Shown: positions 10,301 to 18,435, counted from the first letter of the stretch. The stretch: 59,249 bases of DNA from Bacteroidota bacterium (GCA_030550275.1 JAUQPR010000013.1:1-59249), one strand, 5' to 3'. Notes: a model not told the origin generated them from the sequence alone. A program made the numbers and translations.

Positions 10301-10538
10301 GCCATGGGCGTGCCTGCCGAATCCAGTGACGGGGCAGTTGCGCGTGGTGCTGCCGGAGGATGTCTCCGAGCTTGTGGTGGTGAACGTGCTGGGGCAAGTG
10401 GTGCTCCGCTCCACGCCGTCGGTGCCGGCGCAGGGGTCTGTCCAGCTTGCTCTGGAGCAGCTTCCGCCGGGGGTGTATAGCCTCTGGGTGGTCCGCGGAG
10501 GGAAGCCCCAGATGTGGTGCCGGTTTGTCAAGATGTGA
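7377..10538 (+). CDS. secreted multidomain metalloprotease with type IX secretion sorting domain
   Basis: This is 1053 residues from ATG 7377 (MKRGLLLGFAAAVNAVAQ reads as a signal peptide). A TIG/IPT-like fold lies at about 190-270. The zinc-protease motif is HELGHAHLLGH (H430, E431, H434, H440), followed by TLMHY as a Met-turn, which fits the matrixin-like metzincins. A PKD domain follows at about 502-582 (WEWDVNGDGVVDYTT), then repeated Ig/SprB-like domains with the recurring phrase YRWNTGDT. A Por-type C-terminal domain (about 972-1053) contains PNPVTGQL and LPPGVYSLWVV. The protein should cross the outer membrane by T9SS and act at the cell surface or outside. Its substrate is unknown. 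Confidence 0.85.
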   Translation: MKRGLLLGFAAAVNAVAQCLLYPVPLAQRVAEAELIVEGRLERQQVLYEPIRPMLYTVWRLRVTKLFMGEYAADTLLLVHEGGRTDTLWIEVHPSAPLAEGVVGTFLLRRARAEVGAQLSAPAFELVAGPQGVLVYELQSGWAWDPFARYPIGELYRSLEQLVGQPYRERAPLPLSWQPRKDAPARPLATITGFTPTQITAGTFDTLRIFGSGFGSTPGSVQFPHADYGGSQWFTAPSNHIVLWSDTEIRVIVPTEAGTGNFRVVTSNNETVQSPSALSIPYAVLTLSSGGQRYRVRLVNANSAGGYTLVPNASFAANTDAFNAFKRALQTWRCGTYVNFGLAQTTTTVQCAADDGTNVVSFDNTSCNLPSGVLGVTYNYYGGCSAGGNSYWYRRGMDLIFRRPGAGINWNFGPQPPGTGQYDFESVVLHELGHAHLLGHVIAPNTLMHYAIGPGVMIRTLGVQTDQAGGLYVMQYSTVSAPCGPSAIVALNSSNCVIGAPVARFGAQPLSGCPPLTVQFFDSSAGNPTAWEWDVNGDGVVDYTTQNCVHTYQQPGQYTVRLVARNSAGSDTLIRPQYITVYELPQVDAGPDRTVCAGEAVRLGGNPTAQGGAPPYTYQWSPATGLDNPSAPNPTAQLTSSMQYVLTVTDARGCRSSDTVTVVVQPLPQPRLSVVGAAQFCQGDSARLVAPSGYRRYRWNTGDTLPSITVRAGGLYWVVVTDQYGCSGSSDTVQITVFARPQAQVSGGSRVCRGDTARYSAAFPGAGDTYSWEVRGGRIVSGQGMPSVLVLWDTAGSGWVRLQQSTPQGCTAQSEPLSVAVLELNPPTVRVLGPSAFCEGDSTVLEAEAGYVRYRWNTGDTTRRLTVRTAGSYTVEVVSAEGCRAVSAPVQITVHPLPPKPSIERRGDTLECQSLVAIGYQWYLNGEPLPGERSRRLVAQRSGQYAVAIVDSNGCRAISDPVDVVISVQEPALGQPWACLPNPVTGQLRVVLPEDVSELVVVNVLGQVVLRSTPSVPAQGSVQLALEQLPPGVYSLWVVRGGKPQMWCRFVKM

Positions 10539-10542
10539 GCGC

Positions 10543-11133
10543 ATGATGGATACTGCGGCAGCGATTCGGGAATCGATCGAGGTCAAACGGCGCCTGCTCG
10601 AGCAGTGCCTCCAAGACATCCAGCACTGCGGGAGGCTGTTGGCGGAGAGCCTACGGCGGGGAGGGAAGGTGCTGCTATGCGGGAACGGGGGCTCGGCAGC
10701 GGATGCACAGCACATTGCGGCGGAGCTGGTGGTGCGGCTGCGCAGCCAGGTCAACCGTGCGGCGATTCCGGCGATCGCCCTCACGGTAGATAGCTCCATC
10801 CTGACGGCTGGGGGCAACGATTTGGGCTTCGATAATGTCTTTGCCCGCCAGGTGGAAGCCTACGGGCGCGCCGGCGATGTGCTGGTGGCAATCTCCACCA
10901 GTGGCAATTCCGAGAACGTGCTGCGGGCGGCTCAGCAGGCGCAGCGCCAGGGGCTTGCCGTCATCGGCTTGTTGGGCAGCGGTGGAGGGCGCATCCTTCC
11001 ACACTGCACGGCAGCGGTGGTCGTGCCGAGCTCGGTCACGGCGCGGATTCAGGAAGCGCACATCCTCATCGGGCACATCTGGTGCGAGATGGTGGAGGAG
11101 GCGCTCTTCCCGAACCAGGTCCCCGCTACGTGA
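10543..11133 (+). CDS. gmhA: D-sedoheptulose 7-phosphate isomerase (SIS domain)
   Basis: GmhA converts sedoheptulose 7-phosphate to D-glycero-D-manno-heptose 7-phosphate, the first step of ADP-heptose synthesis for LPS. The 196 residues contain the SIS signatures CGNGGSAADAQH and STSGNSENV and the C-terminal EAHILIGHIWCEMVE helix. The length is normal for GmhA. The start is one of the two adjacent ATGs at 10543/10546, four bases after the preceding stop. DiaA-type SIS proteins are the main alternative, but the length and the motifs favour GmhA. Confidence 0.85.
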   Translation: MMDTAAAIRESIEVKRRLLEQCLQDIQHCGRLLAESLRRGGKVLLCGNGGSAADAQHIAAELVVRLRSQVNRAAIPAIALTVDSSILTAGGNDLGFDNVFARQVEAYGRAGDVLVAISTSGNSENVLRAAQQAQRQGLAVIGLLGSGGGRILPHCTAAVVVPSSVTARIQEAHILIGHIWCEMVEEALFPNQVPAT

Positions 11134-11188
11134 AAACTCGCCGCACTGCGTCCCCACGCCCGTGGTTGGTCAATCCGTGCATGCACTG

Positions 11189-12256
11189 ATGAACACCAAG
11201 GCAGAGTACCTGCGTCCGGAAGCGGTGGTGGAGCACGTAGACATCACGCGCTACCCCGAAATCGCCGATCTCGTTGCCGCGATGGGGCGCATGTCCTTCC
11301 AAGCCCGCAATCTCCATCGCGCTGTGGAGATCTACGACGCCATGCTCAGCGACCCCGACTGCACGGTGATTCTGTGCCTGGCGGGGTCCTTGGTCAGCGC
11401 GGGGCTGCGTCGCATCATTGTGGAGGCAATCCGCTCCCGAATGGTGGATGTGGTGGTCTCGACCGGGGCAATCTTGGTGGACCAGGACTTCTTCGAGGCA
11501 TTGGGCTTTCGCCATTACCAGGGGTCGCCGCGCGCCGATGATGAACAGCTCCGGCAGCTCATGATTGACCGCATCTACGACACGTACATTGACGAGGAGG
11601 AGCTGCGGGTGTGCGACCACACCATCGCCGAGATCGCCGATAGCCTTGAGCCAGGCGTGTATAGCTCGCGCGAGTTTCTGGCAGCAATGGCGCGCTACCT
11701 GCAGCAGCGCGGATTGGGGGAGGATTCGATCGTGCGCACTGCCTACGAATGCGGAGTGCCGCTCTTCGTGCCGGCGTTTTCGGACTGCTCGGCGGGCTTT
11801 GGACTGGTGCTGCACCAATACCGGGCGGGGGCGCGTCACGTGGCGATCGATTCGGTCAAGGACTTCCGCGAGCTGACCTTCCTGAAGATCCATGCTCGGC
11901 AGACGGGGCTGGTGATGGTCGGCGGCGGGGTGCCGAAGAACTTCGCCCAGGATATCGTTGTGGCAGCCGAGGTGCTGGGCGTGGAGGTGCCCATGCACGC
12001 GTACGCGATCCAAGTCACCGTTGCCGATGAGCGCGATGGAGGGCTTTCCGGCTCGACCCTCCGCGAGGCGAGCTCCTGGGGGAAGGTCTCCGCACAGCGC
12101 GAGCAGATGGTCTTTGCCGAAGCAACGCTGGCGCTCCCGTTGCTCTTCGGTGCGGTCTACCATCGCGGGAGCTGGCGGCAGCGCACGCAACGGCGCTGGG
12201 CTGAGGCACTGGAGAAGCCGGAGTTCTTCACCCTTCCGGTAGCGCAAGCCGTCTGA
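11189..12256 (+). CDS. deoxyhypusine synthase family protein
   Basis: This 355-residue protein belongs to the deoxyhypusine/homospermidine synthase family. It has the TVILCLAGSLVSAGLR segment near the N-terminus (NAD-binding region) and GGGVPKNF with K250 in the position of the enzyme-intermediate lysine. The SGSTLREASSWGKV signature near the C-terminus is also present. Bacteria lack eIF5A, so the substrate is probably another amine acceptor, for instance putrescine for homospermidine synthesis. I see no ribosome binding site before ATG 11189; a GTG at 11177 is an alternative. It follows gmhA by 55 bases. Confidence 0.8.
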   Translation: MNTKAEYLRPEAVVEHVDITRYPEIADLVAAMGRMSFQARNLHRAVEIYDAMLSDPDCTVILCLAGSLVSAGLRRIIVEAIRSRMVDVVVSTGAILVDQDFFEALGFRHYQGSPRADDEQLRQLMIDRIYDTYIDEEELRVCDHTIAEIADSLEPGVYSSREFLAAMARYLQQRGLGEDSIVRTAYECGVPLFVPAFSDCSAGFGLVLHQYRAGARHVAIDSVKDFRELTFLKIHARQTGLVMVGGGVPKNFAQDIVVAAEVLGVEVPMHAYAIQVTVADERDGGLSGSTLREASSWGKVSAQREQMVFAEATLALPLLFGAVYHRGSWRQRTQRRWAEALEKPEFFTLPVAQAV

Positions 12257-12268
12257 GCCGAAGGCTGC

Positions 12269-13453
12269 TCACGCCTCCTCCGCGGGGAGCTGCACAATCA
12301 GCACGCCAACGATGGGGTCGTTGACGTGATGCCGGAGGAGCCGCTCAATGAGCGCCGAGGTCAGCACCGTCCCGCTGGGCAGCAGCTTGATGCCGGAGCG
12401 GGTCTGCACATCGCACAGGAGGCGCATGCCCTCCCGCAGCTCGTGCAGGGCAACGCTGCGAGCGGTTGCTCCTGCCTGGCGGAGCACAGCGTACTGGCGC
12501 AGCAGCGGAAGAAGCTGCGGGTCGTACGCTTGGCGGGCAAAGCGCTCCAGATGGGCTGCCACCGCGAGCGGCTCCTGCGAAGTGCTCCAGAGTAGCTCTT
12601 CAAAATCAACTGCCAGCCGCAGCAGGCGTGCCGGCAGTGGGATCTCCCACGCGCGGAGGTGGTGAGGGAAGCCCGTTCCGTCGTAGTTCTCCGTTACCGC
12701 CTCCAAGATCGGAACCAGCGGCAGCAGTCGGCTATGCTGTCGGCACACGGCGGCTGCGGCCAGGGGGATTTGAACGAGGAGCTCGTGAGCAAGATGCCCG
12801 CTGTGCGTCATCGGCTCGTAGAGCAGGGAATCCGGCAGCGCAAGCCTACCGACCGGGTACACCGTGCCCGCACGCGGGAGCAGCAGCCGTTCCCGCTCCT
12901 CCAGTCCTTCGGCATGGTCTGCCAGCCATTGGCAGCAGTGGTGGAGCTGTGTGGAGAGCTGCCGCAGCGCCGGTGAGCGGATCTCCAGCAGTGTTTGCAG
13001 GAGCTGGAGCAGCTCGTCTGAGGCTGTAAGTACGATGTCCTGCTGCGGCTGCGGTCGGGATTGAAGCGCGCGGAATGCCGCTTCGAGCTTCTCCTGCAAT
13101 TCGGCAATGCGGAAGGGCTTGCGCAGGTAAGCGTCGGCTCGGTATTGGTAGAGGGCAGCTTCGCGCCACTCTGCAGTGTCGAACGCGGTCATGAGGATGA
13201 CATAGGTGGAGGCGAGCTCCGGGGTAGCCTTGATGCGCTGGCATAGTCCCAGACCGCTGGTCTCGCCCGGGAGTACGATATCGCAGAGCACGATTGCGGG
13301 ACGGTGGCGCTGGATCAGCTCCCACGCCTCTTCGGCAGAGCCCGCCGTCAGGAGCTCTACCTCTGGGAACAGCTCCCGAAGCACGGTTTCGAGCACCGCC
13401 ACAACCGATGGCTGGTCATCCACAATTAGGATGCTCAGCGGAGCCGGAGTCAT
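12269..13453 (-). CDS. response regulator with degenerate HD-GYP-like output domain, in the mot operon
   Basis: A receiver domain occupies residues 1-125: VDDQ near the N-terminus, phospho-acceptor D58 in LCDIVLP, and K112 in LRKPF. The rest (about 145-394) contains ENYDGTGFPHHL, which matches the DGxGxP element of HD-GYP phosphodiesterases. I do not find an intact HD metal pair before it, so cyclic-di-GMP hydrolysis is doubtful. The ATG overlaps the motB stop by four bases, which makes it the third gene of the motAB unit. It may tune the flagellar motor or c-di-GMP signalling. Confidence 0.75.
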   Translation of the reverse strand: MTPAPLSILIVDDQPSVVAVLETVLRELFPEVELLTAGSAEEAWELIQRHRPAIVLCDIVLPGETSGLGLCQRIKATPELASTYVILMTAFDTAEWREAALYQYRADAYLRKPFRIAELQEKLEAAFRALQSRPQPQQDIVLTASDELLQLLQTLLEIRSPALRQLSTQLHHCCQWLADHAEGLEERERLLLPRAGTVYPVGRLALPDSLLYEPMTHSGHLAHELLVQIPLAAAAVCRQHSRLLPLVPILEAVTENYDGTGFPHHLRAWEIPLPARLLRLAVDFEELLWSTSQEPLAVAAHLERFARQAYDPQLLPLLRQYAVLRQAGATARSVALHELREGMRLLCDVQTRSGIKLLPSGTVLTSALIERLLRHHVNDPIVGVLIVQLPAEEA

Positions 13454-14400
13454 GACCCAGCCGACTGCGTCTGGGCAGAGGTGTCCCGTTGCACTTGCAT
13501 CAGGCGCAGGAAGTCCGCCGTCGTCAGCCGCCGTACCAGGATGCTCACTCGGCGGTTGGAGGGGTCGAAGGGGTTTTCCGGATTGCGGGGCTTGGAATCC
13601 GCATAGCCGATGACGCTGGTGACCTGCCCCTTCCAGAGACCGGCTTTCTCCAGCACACGCCGGGCGGCATTGGCGCGGTCGGTGGAGAGCTCCCAGTTGG
13701 TGTAGCGCGAACCGGGGGCATAGGCGCGGCTGTCGGTGTGTCCTTCGACCTCGATGTGGTTGGGGAGCCGGGCAAGGACCTCACCCAAGCGGCGGAGAAG
13801 CTGTTCTGCTGGGGGACGAAGCTCGGCGCTGCCGACGCGGAAGAAGAGGTTCTCCCGCGTCTCCAGCAGCTCGATGCGGAGTCCTTCCGGGGTCATCTCC
13901 AGTCGGAGCGAAGCGAGCAGCTCGCCCAGTTCGGGATTGCGCTGCGAGAGCTCCTGCAGCATTGCCTGCAGCTCTTGGTGGAGCTGTTCCAGGCGGGCAG
14001 CGGCGCGGCTGCTATCCTGTACGGCTTGGCGCCACTGCTCTGGGCTTACCCCCGCTGTTCCGATGCCCACGGGGAAGGGCTGGTAGGGTCCACCCCGCTC
14101 GGAGAAGTTGTCGTAGTAATCGCCGCCCTTCTCCAGTACGTAGCGTGCCGGACGCATTTTGATATCGATTGGCAGCGCCTTGCCCGTCAGGAAGCTAAAA
14201 GCGCCCGGCTCGTTGAAGTAGCTGGCGATGGCTTTGCGGGAGGATTCCGAAAGCTGCATAATCCACATCACCAGGAAGAACGCCATCATCGCGGTGACGA
14301 AGTCGGCGTAGGCGACCTTCCAGGCGCCTCCGTGGTGCCCGTGATGGGCTGCCCGGCGCCGCTTGCGGATGACAATCGGCTCGCTTTTGGGCTCTGCCAT
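13450..14400 (-). CDS. motB: flagellar motor stator protein MotB
   Basis: This 316-residue protein begins with a short basic cytoplasmic stretch, then one membrane helix, AYADFVTAMMAFFLVMWIM. D33 lies in the place of the proton-carrying aspartate of MotB. The periplasmic part includes the plug region and an OmpA-like peptidoglycan-binding domain (about 195-305; VEGHTDSRAY, NWELSTDRANAARRVLE). It pairs with MotA, whose gene lies three bases upstream, to form the torque-generating stator. Confidence 0.92.
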   Translation of the reverse strand: MAEPKSEPIVIRKRRRAAHHGHHGGAWKVAYADFVTAMMAFFLVMWIMQLSESSRKAIASYFNEPGAFSFLTGKALPIDIKMRPARYVLEKGGDYYDNFSERGGPYQPFPVGIGTAGVSPEQWRQAVQDSSRAAARLEQLHQELQAMLQELSQRNPELGELLASLRLEMTPEGLRIELLETRENLFFRVGSAELRPPAEQLLRRLGEVLARLPNHIEVEGHTDSRAYAPGSRYTNWELSTDRANAARRVLEKAGLWKGQVTSVIGYADSKPRNPENPFDPSNRRVSILVRRLTTADFLRLMQVQRDTSAQTQSAGS

Positions 14401-14403
14401 GGT

Positions 14404-15258
14404 CTACCGTGCCCGCTTGAGTGCCTCTTCGGTTTCCTGGAAGCTGGGGCGGAAGTCCGGGTCGATGGCGCGGCGTCCGTATTCGACGGCAACCACCGGC
14501 GGTGCCCCTTTGACGAAGGCAAGAATGGCTGCCTTGATGCAGTTCAGGTAGCGCTGCTCGGCTGCCTGGAGGTTCTCTAAGCTGCGTCCGATGGGTCCAA
14601 CCACCCCGTAGGAGAGCAGCACGCCCAGGAAGGTCCCCACCAGGGCTGCGGCAACGCTGTGTCCGACCACCTCCGGAGGTTGGTCCACCTTGCCCATGGT
14701 GATAACCACGCCGAGCACTGCAGCAACGATTCCCAGTCCTGGGAGCGAATCCGCAATGGTGATGAGCGCCGCCGGGGCACGCGACTCCTTCTGGTGAATG
14801 GTCTCCAGGTCCAGCTCCATGAGGTCCTCCAGGTCGTGGGGTGGGACCCCGCCGTTGAGCACGACCTTCATCGTGTCGCAGAAGAAGTCCACGGCGTGGT
14901 GGTTCGCAAGCACCGTGGGGTATTTGCTGAAGATGGCGCTGGAGTGCGGGTTCTCCACGTGCTGCTCCAGGGCGATAAGCCCCTCGCGCTTTGCCAGTTG
15001 GAAGATCTCAAAGAGGAACTGCAGCAGCTCCAGGTAGGCTGCCTTCGAGAGCTTGTTGCCGCGCAGTGTTGCCAGAACGCCCTGAACGATGCGGCGGAGC
15101 ATGTCCGGCGGATTGGAGATGAGGAGCGATCCAATCGCCGCCCCACCGATGATGAGGAACTCGCTGACTTGGAACAGAATCAGGAGCTGTCCCCCGTGCA
15201 TGGTGTAGCCAGCGATGATGCTGGCAAAGACCACCGCCAGCCCGATCAGCACGAACAT
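14404..15258 (-). CDS. motA: flagellar motor stator protein MotA
   Basis: This 284-residue inner-membrane protein of the MotA/ExbB family starts MFVLIGLAVVFASIIAGYTMHGG, matching MotA helix 1. The cytoplasmic loop carries the conserved charged region (LEDLMELDLETIH). The C-terminal helices include DSLPGLGIVAAVLGVVITMG and VAAALVGTFLGVLLSYGVVGP. It is the first gene of a motA-motB-response regulator unit that reads away from a sigma28-like promoter. No other flagellar gene lies in the window. Confidence 0.92.
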   Translation of the reverse strand: MFVLIGLAVVFASIIAGYTMHGGQLLILFQVSEFLIIGGAAIGSLLISNPPDMLRRIVQGVLATLRGNKLSKAAYLELLQFLFEIFQLAKREGLIALEQHVENPHSSAIFSKYPTVLANHHAVDFFCDTMKVVLNGGVPPHDLEDLMELDLETIHQKESRAPAALITIADSLPGLGIVAAVLGVVITMGKVDQPPEVVGHSVAAALVGTFLGVLLSYGVVGPIGRSLENLQAAEQRYLNCIKAAILAFVKGAPPVVAVEYGRRAIDPDFRPSFQETEEALKRAR

Positions 15259-15320
15259 AGTCCTCAGGCGCGCTGTTCCACACTCCCGGCACGCACCGTG
15301 CGGTGCCGCTCTGCAGGAGT

Positions 15321-15347
15321 ATATCGGCTGCCAGGGGGAAAGCTAAA
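15321..15347 (-). promoter_or_regulatory. sigma28 (FliA)-like promoter for motAB
   Basis: On the minus strand GCCGATAT (15321-15328) matches seven of eight positions of the sigma28 -10 box GCCGATAA. TTTAGCTT (15340-15347) lies exactly 11 bases upstream and matches five of eight positions of TAAAGTTT. The start of motA is about 60 bases downstream. The spacing and gene context fit; no experimental support can be claimed. Confidence 0.5.
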
Positions 15348-15411
15348 GCCGCAGCGGGGAAAACCTTTTTGACTCCGGCACGTCCTCAGGCGGCGATGGA
15401 TTGCGGGGAAG

Positions 15412-15484
15412 CTCCACGGGTGGGATTCGAACCCACAACCCCCTGGTTAACAGCCAGGTGCTCTGACCGTTGAGCTACCGTGGA
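15412..15484 (-). tRNA. tRNA-Asn (anticodon GTT)
   Basis: The complement folds into a full cloverleaf of 73 bases. The acceptor stem is TCCACGG/CCGTGGA, the anticodon stem CCTGG/CCAGG with loop CTGTTAA, and the T arm GTGGG-TTCGAAT-CCCAC. The discriminator base is G and no CCA is encoded. A TATTTTTG promoter element lies 20 bases upstream, inside the start of the divergent flippase gene. Confidence 0.96.
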
Positions 15485-15490
15485 ATGGGC

Positions 15491-16783
15491 ATGAACGCGC
15501 AGGCAAAAATACGGCGTTCGGCACAAACGATGGCGTATGGCAGCAAGGGTGGGCGCTTGCTGCGGGCAATCGGGAGCTACTTTGCGGCAGACCTGCTCGG
15601 TGTGTTGGGGGTTGCGCTGTTTTCGATTCTGCTGGGGCGGCTCCGCGGTGCCGAGGAGCTGGGGGTCTTCTCCTTTGCAATGGCGCTGGGCACGCTGGCG
15701 CAGGTCTTCACCGATGCCAACTATCAGTTGACGCTCCCGCAGCAGGTTGCCCGCACAGGGGAGTTGACAGCATTGACTGAAGCTCAGGCGGCAAAGCTTG
15801 TGCTGTGGCTGCCGGCATTCGGTGCTGTGCTGGCAGTAGCGGCGGCAAGCGGGCAGCCGCAGGTGGTGCTCGTGACAGCAGTTGCGCTGTTTGCGGGGCT
15901 TCTCCACAGCGTGGGGGATACGCTCATGGCAGGGCTCCGCGGGGTAGGGCAGCAGGAGCGTGCAGCGCGGATTATCGCCGTAAGCAGCACCATTGGGGCG
16001 AGCGCCGCCGTTGCAGGGCTCTTTGCGCAGATGCCGTTGGCGCTGTTGGTACTGCTCAACGGGGTAGCAACGGCGCTTCCGCGGGTTGCCTGGGGAGCGC
16101 AGGCGCTGCACTCGGTCCATCCCGAATGGAATCCCTGGCGGGAGCTACAGCGGCTCTGGCGCTTGCGACCGAGCGGTGCGGTCGAGCTGTTGCAGCGCCT
16201 TGGTGCTCTCCTGCGCGAGCGCTTCGGCTGGATGGCGTTCGGGTTTTTAACCGTGCTCTTCATGCGCTACGGAGTGCTGCTGCTGGGGTGGGTGGGGACT
16301 CCGGCAGCGGTGGGCGTCTACTCGGCGGCGCAGCGCTTCCTGATGGTGCTGCGGATGCTACCGGGGGCGGTGCTTGTCGTGCTGCTGCCGGAGTTTGCCC
16401 GCAATCCCGATAGAGCCAGCCTCCGCCAGGGGATTGCGCTGAGCCTGCTTGTGGCTGCAGCCGTTGTGCTCCCACTGTGGATTGCCGCCCCTGTGCTCAT
16501 GGAGCTGACCTTCGCCATCGAGGAAGCGGTGCTGCCGCTGCGGCTGATGTTGCTGAGCTTCCCGGCGGTACTGCTGTCGCACCTTCTGGAGGCGTATGTG
16601 CTGACGCTGCCCGGGACACAGCATCGGCTGGTGCGGGCAATGGTGCTGATCCTGTTGGCGATGCTGCCGGTGACGCTGCTGGGCTACGCCGTCGGTGGGG
16701 TCCCGGCAGTGGCGCTGGCGTATACGGTGATGGAGGTGCTGTACATGGGAGCAGTTGCCTGGAGCGCATGGAGCGGACGCTGA
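15491..16783 (+). CDS. oligosaccharide flippase family membrane protein (Wzx/MOP superfamily)
   Basis: This is 430 residues with roughly twelve hydrophobic segments, beginning near YFAADLLGVLGVALFSILLG. The AEELGVFSFAMALG segment after helix 1 and VGVYSAAQRFLMVL at about residue 275 are typical of polysaccharide transporters of the MOP superfamily. It likely flips a lipid-linked glycan across the inner membrane. The ATG at 15491 lies only seven bases beyond the tRNA-Asn 5' end; a later ATG near 15530 is possible. Its 3' end overlaps the next gene by 16 bases. Confidence 0.8.
   Translation: MNAQAKIRRSAQTMAYGSKGGRLLRAIGSYFAADLLGVLGVALFSILLGRLRGAEELGVFSFAMALGTLAQVFTDANYQLTLPQQVARTGELTALTEAQAAKLVLWLPAFGAVLAVAAASGQPQVVLVTAVALFAGLLHSVGDTLMAGLRGVGQQERAARIIAVSSTIGASAAVAGLFAQMPLALLVLLNGVATALPRVAWGAQALHSVHPEWNPWRELQRLWRLRPSGAVELLQRLGALLRERFGWMAFGFLTVLFMRYGVLLLGWVGTPAAVGVYSAAQRFLMVLRMLPGAVLVVLLPEFARNPDRASLRQGIALSLLVAAAVVLPLWIAAPVLMELTFAIEEAVLPLRLMLLSFPAVLLSHLLEAYVLTLPGTQHRLVRAMVLILLAMLPVTLLGYAVGGVPAVALAYTVMEVLYMGAVAWSAWSGR
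15504..15511 (-). promoter_or_regulatory. Bacteroidota-type -7 element (TAnnTTTG) for tRNA-Asn
   Basis: The minus strand reads TATTTTTG here, 20 bases before the tRNA 5' end. It lies within the first codons of the oppositely oriented flippase gene. Confidence 0.55.
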
Positions 16784-18432
16784 TTGCAGCACTGCTGCTG
16801 TGGGGATGTGCCAATCCACTCCCTCCGCCTGGAGGACCGCCCGACCGGGAGCCCCCCTTCGTGCGTGCGGTGGAGCCGGAACCGGGCACGCGCAACTTCA
16901 GCGGGCGAGCTATCCGGATCCACTTCAGCGAGTTTGTGGACCGAGCATCGGTGCTCTCGGCAATACGCCTGCAGCCGCCGGCTCCGATGGAGCTCTCCTG
17001 GGATTGGTGGGGCAAGACGCTCACGATTCGCCTTCCCCACGGGCTGGATTCGGCAACGACGTACGTGCTGCTGCTGGGCACGGAGTACCGCGACCTGGCG
17101 GGCAACCACCCCGATACGGCGTTCAGCTTGGTCTTCTCCACAGGTCCGGAGCTGGACCGAGGAGCAATTCTGGGCGAACTGCTTGACCCGCAGCCGCAAG
17201 GGGTCTACATCTGGGCGTACCGGCTGGATGGGCTGCTGCCCGATACGCTCAATCCTTCGCACACGCCGGCGCGCTACCGTACGCAACTGGGGCGCACAGG
17301 GAGCTTCCGTCTGATGGGGTTGCCTGCAGGGGAGTATCGGCTCTTCGCCGTGCGTGACCAGGATGGCGATGGGCTCTACCAGGAGGAGCGTGATGCGTTG
17401 GGCACGACAACCCATCCCATCGTCGTGCATGCCGATTCCCCAGCGACCGTGCGGCTGCGCTTGGGCACACCGCGAGACCGAACCCCACCACAGCTTTCCG
17501 ACGTTCGCCCGGTGAGCCAGCGACGGGTCTGGCTGGAGTGGAGTGAGCCGCTCGATCCTGCATCGCTGCGTGCGGAGGGATTTGCCTTCGCCGAGAGCGC
17601 CGGCGCCGATACCGTTGCCGTGCGGGCAGCCGTGCAGGTGCCGCAGCGTCCGACGGTAGTGGAGCTGGTGTCGGAGCGGGTGTTGGAGCCGAACCGGCGC
17701 TACGCTGTTCTCGTTCGCCCGGGCAGTGTGCGCGATACCGCTGGAAATGTGCTCGTGCAAGCTCCGCAGCCCTTGTCGTTCCGCCCGGTGCCAACACCGG
17801 ATACGCAGGCTGTGCGCCTGTGGACTGTGCCAGGCGATAGCGCACGCGGGGTCGGACTGGACGAGGTTCTGGAGCTCTTCGCCGATGCCGCGATGGATAC
17901 GGCGGCGCTGGAATGCACGGTGCAGACGGCGCAGGGGGTACCTGTCCCCATCGTGCAGGAGGCGGTGCAGCAGAATCGGTGGCGTATTCGCCCGCAGCAG
18001 CGTTGGCAACCGGACGAGTGGCACCTCCTGCAACTGCGCTGGCGAACGGCGGCTGCCCTGGATGGACGCTCCCTGCGCGATACACTCCTCCGCGTTGCCT
18101 TTCGGACGCTTGACCCGCGGACCTGTGGCGAGCTCCGCGGAGAGCTGCTCGATAGCCTCGGCTGCAGCGGACCGTACGTGCTGCAGCTTTACGACCGCGC
18201 GGGCAAGCTGCGCCGCCGCCTTACGCTGGAGCATCCCGGACAATGGGCGTTCGGTGAGCTGCCCGCTGGAGAGTACACGCTGGAGCTCTTCTGCGATGCC
18301 GATGGCGATGGCGTCTACAGCGCCGGCAATGCCTTTCCCTTCCGCTTTGCCGAACGCAGTGTGCGCGCAGGACCGTTCGAGGTCAAGGCACGGTGGAGCC
18401 TGGAGGGGATCCGCGTCGTGTTGCCGCCGTAG
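16768..18432 (+). CDS. lipoprotein with Ig-like (Big_5-type) domains
   Basis: This 554-residue protein starts MERTLIAALLLWGC, with a lipobox ending in C14, so it is probably exported and lipidated. The opening domain (about 35-125) has the bacterial Ig-like pattern IRIHFSEFVDRASV followed by DSATTYVLLLGTEYRDLAGN. A similar pattern recurs at about 235-330 (VWLEWSEPLDPASL, RDTAGNVL). EF-hand-like DQDGDGLY and DADGDGVY segments occur at about 206 and 510. This domain order is common in uncharacterised Bacteroidota surface lipoproteins. Function unknown; its start overlaps the flippase gene. Confidence 0.75.
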   Translation: MERTLIAALLLWGCANPLPPPGGPPDREPPFVRAVEPEPGTRNFSGRAIRIHFSEFVDRASVLSAIRLQPPAPMELSWDWWGKTLTIRLPHGLDSATTYVLLLGTEYRDLAGNHPDTAFSLVFSTGPELDRGAILGELLDPQPQGVYIWAYRLDGLLPDTLNPSHTPARYRTQLGRTGSFRLMGLPAGEYRLFAVRDQDGDGLYQEERDALGTTTHPIVVHADSPATVRLRLGTPRDRTPPQLSDVRPVSQRRVWLEWSEPLDPASLRAEGFAFAESAGADTVAVRAAVQVPQRPTVVELVSERVLEPNRRYAVLVRPGSVRDTAGNVLVQAPQPLSFRPVPTPDTQAVRLWTVPGDSARGVGLDEVLELFADAAMDTAALECTVQTAQGVPVPIVQEAVQQNRWRIRPQQRWQPDEWHLLQLRWRTAAALDGRSLRDTLLRVAFRTLDPRTCGELRGELLDSLGCSGPYVLQLYDRAGKLRRRLTLEHPGQWAFGELPAGEYTLELFCDADGDGVYSAGNAFPFRFAERSVRAGPFEVKARWSLEGIRVVLPP

Positions 18433-18435
18433 CGG

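Noticed and set aside
16684-18243. 519-codon open frame opposite the lipoprotein gene
   Set aside because: Composition artefact; the plus-strand frame has a lipobox and recognisable domains.
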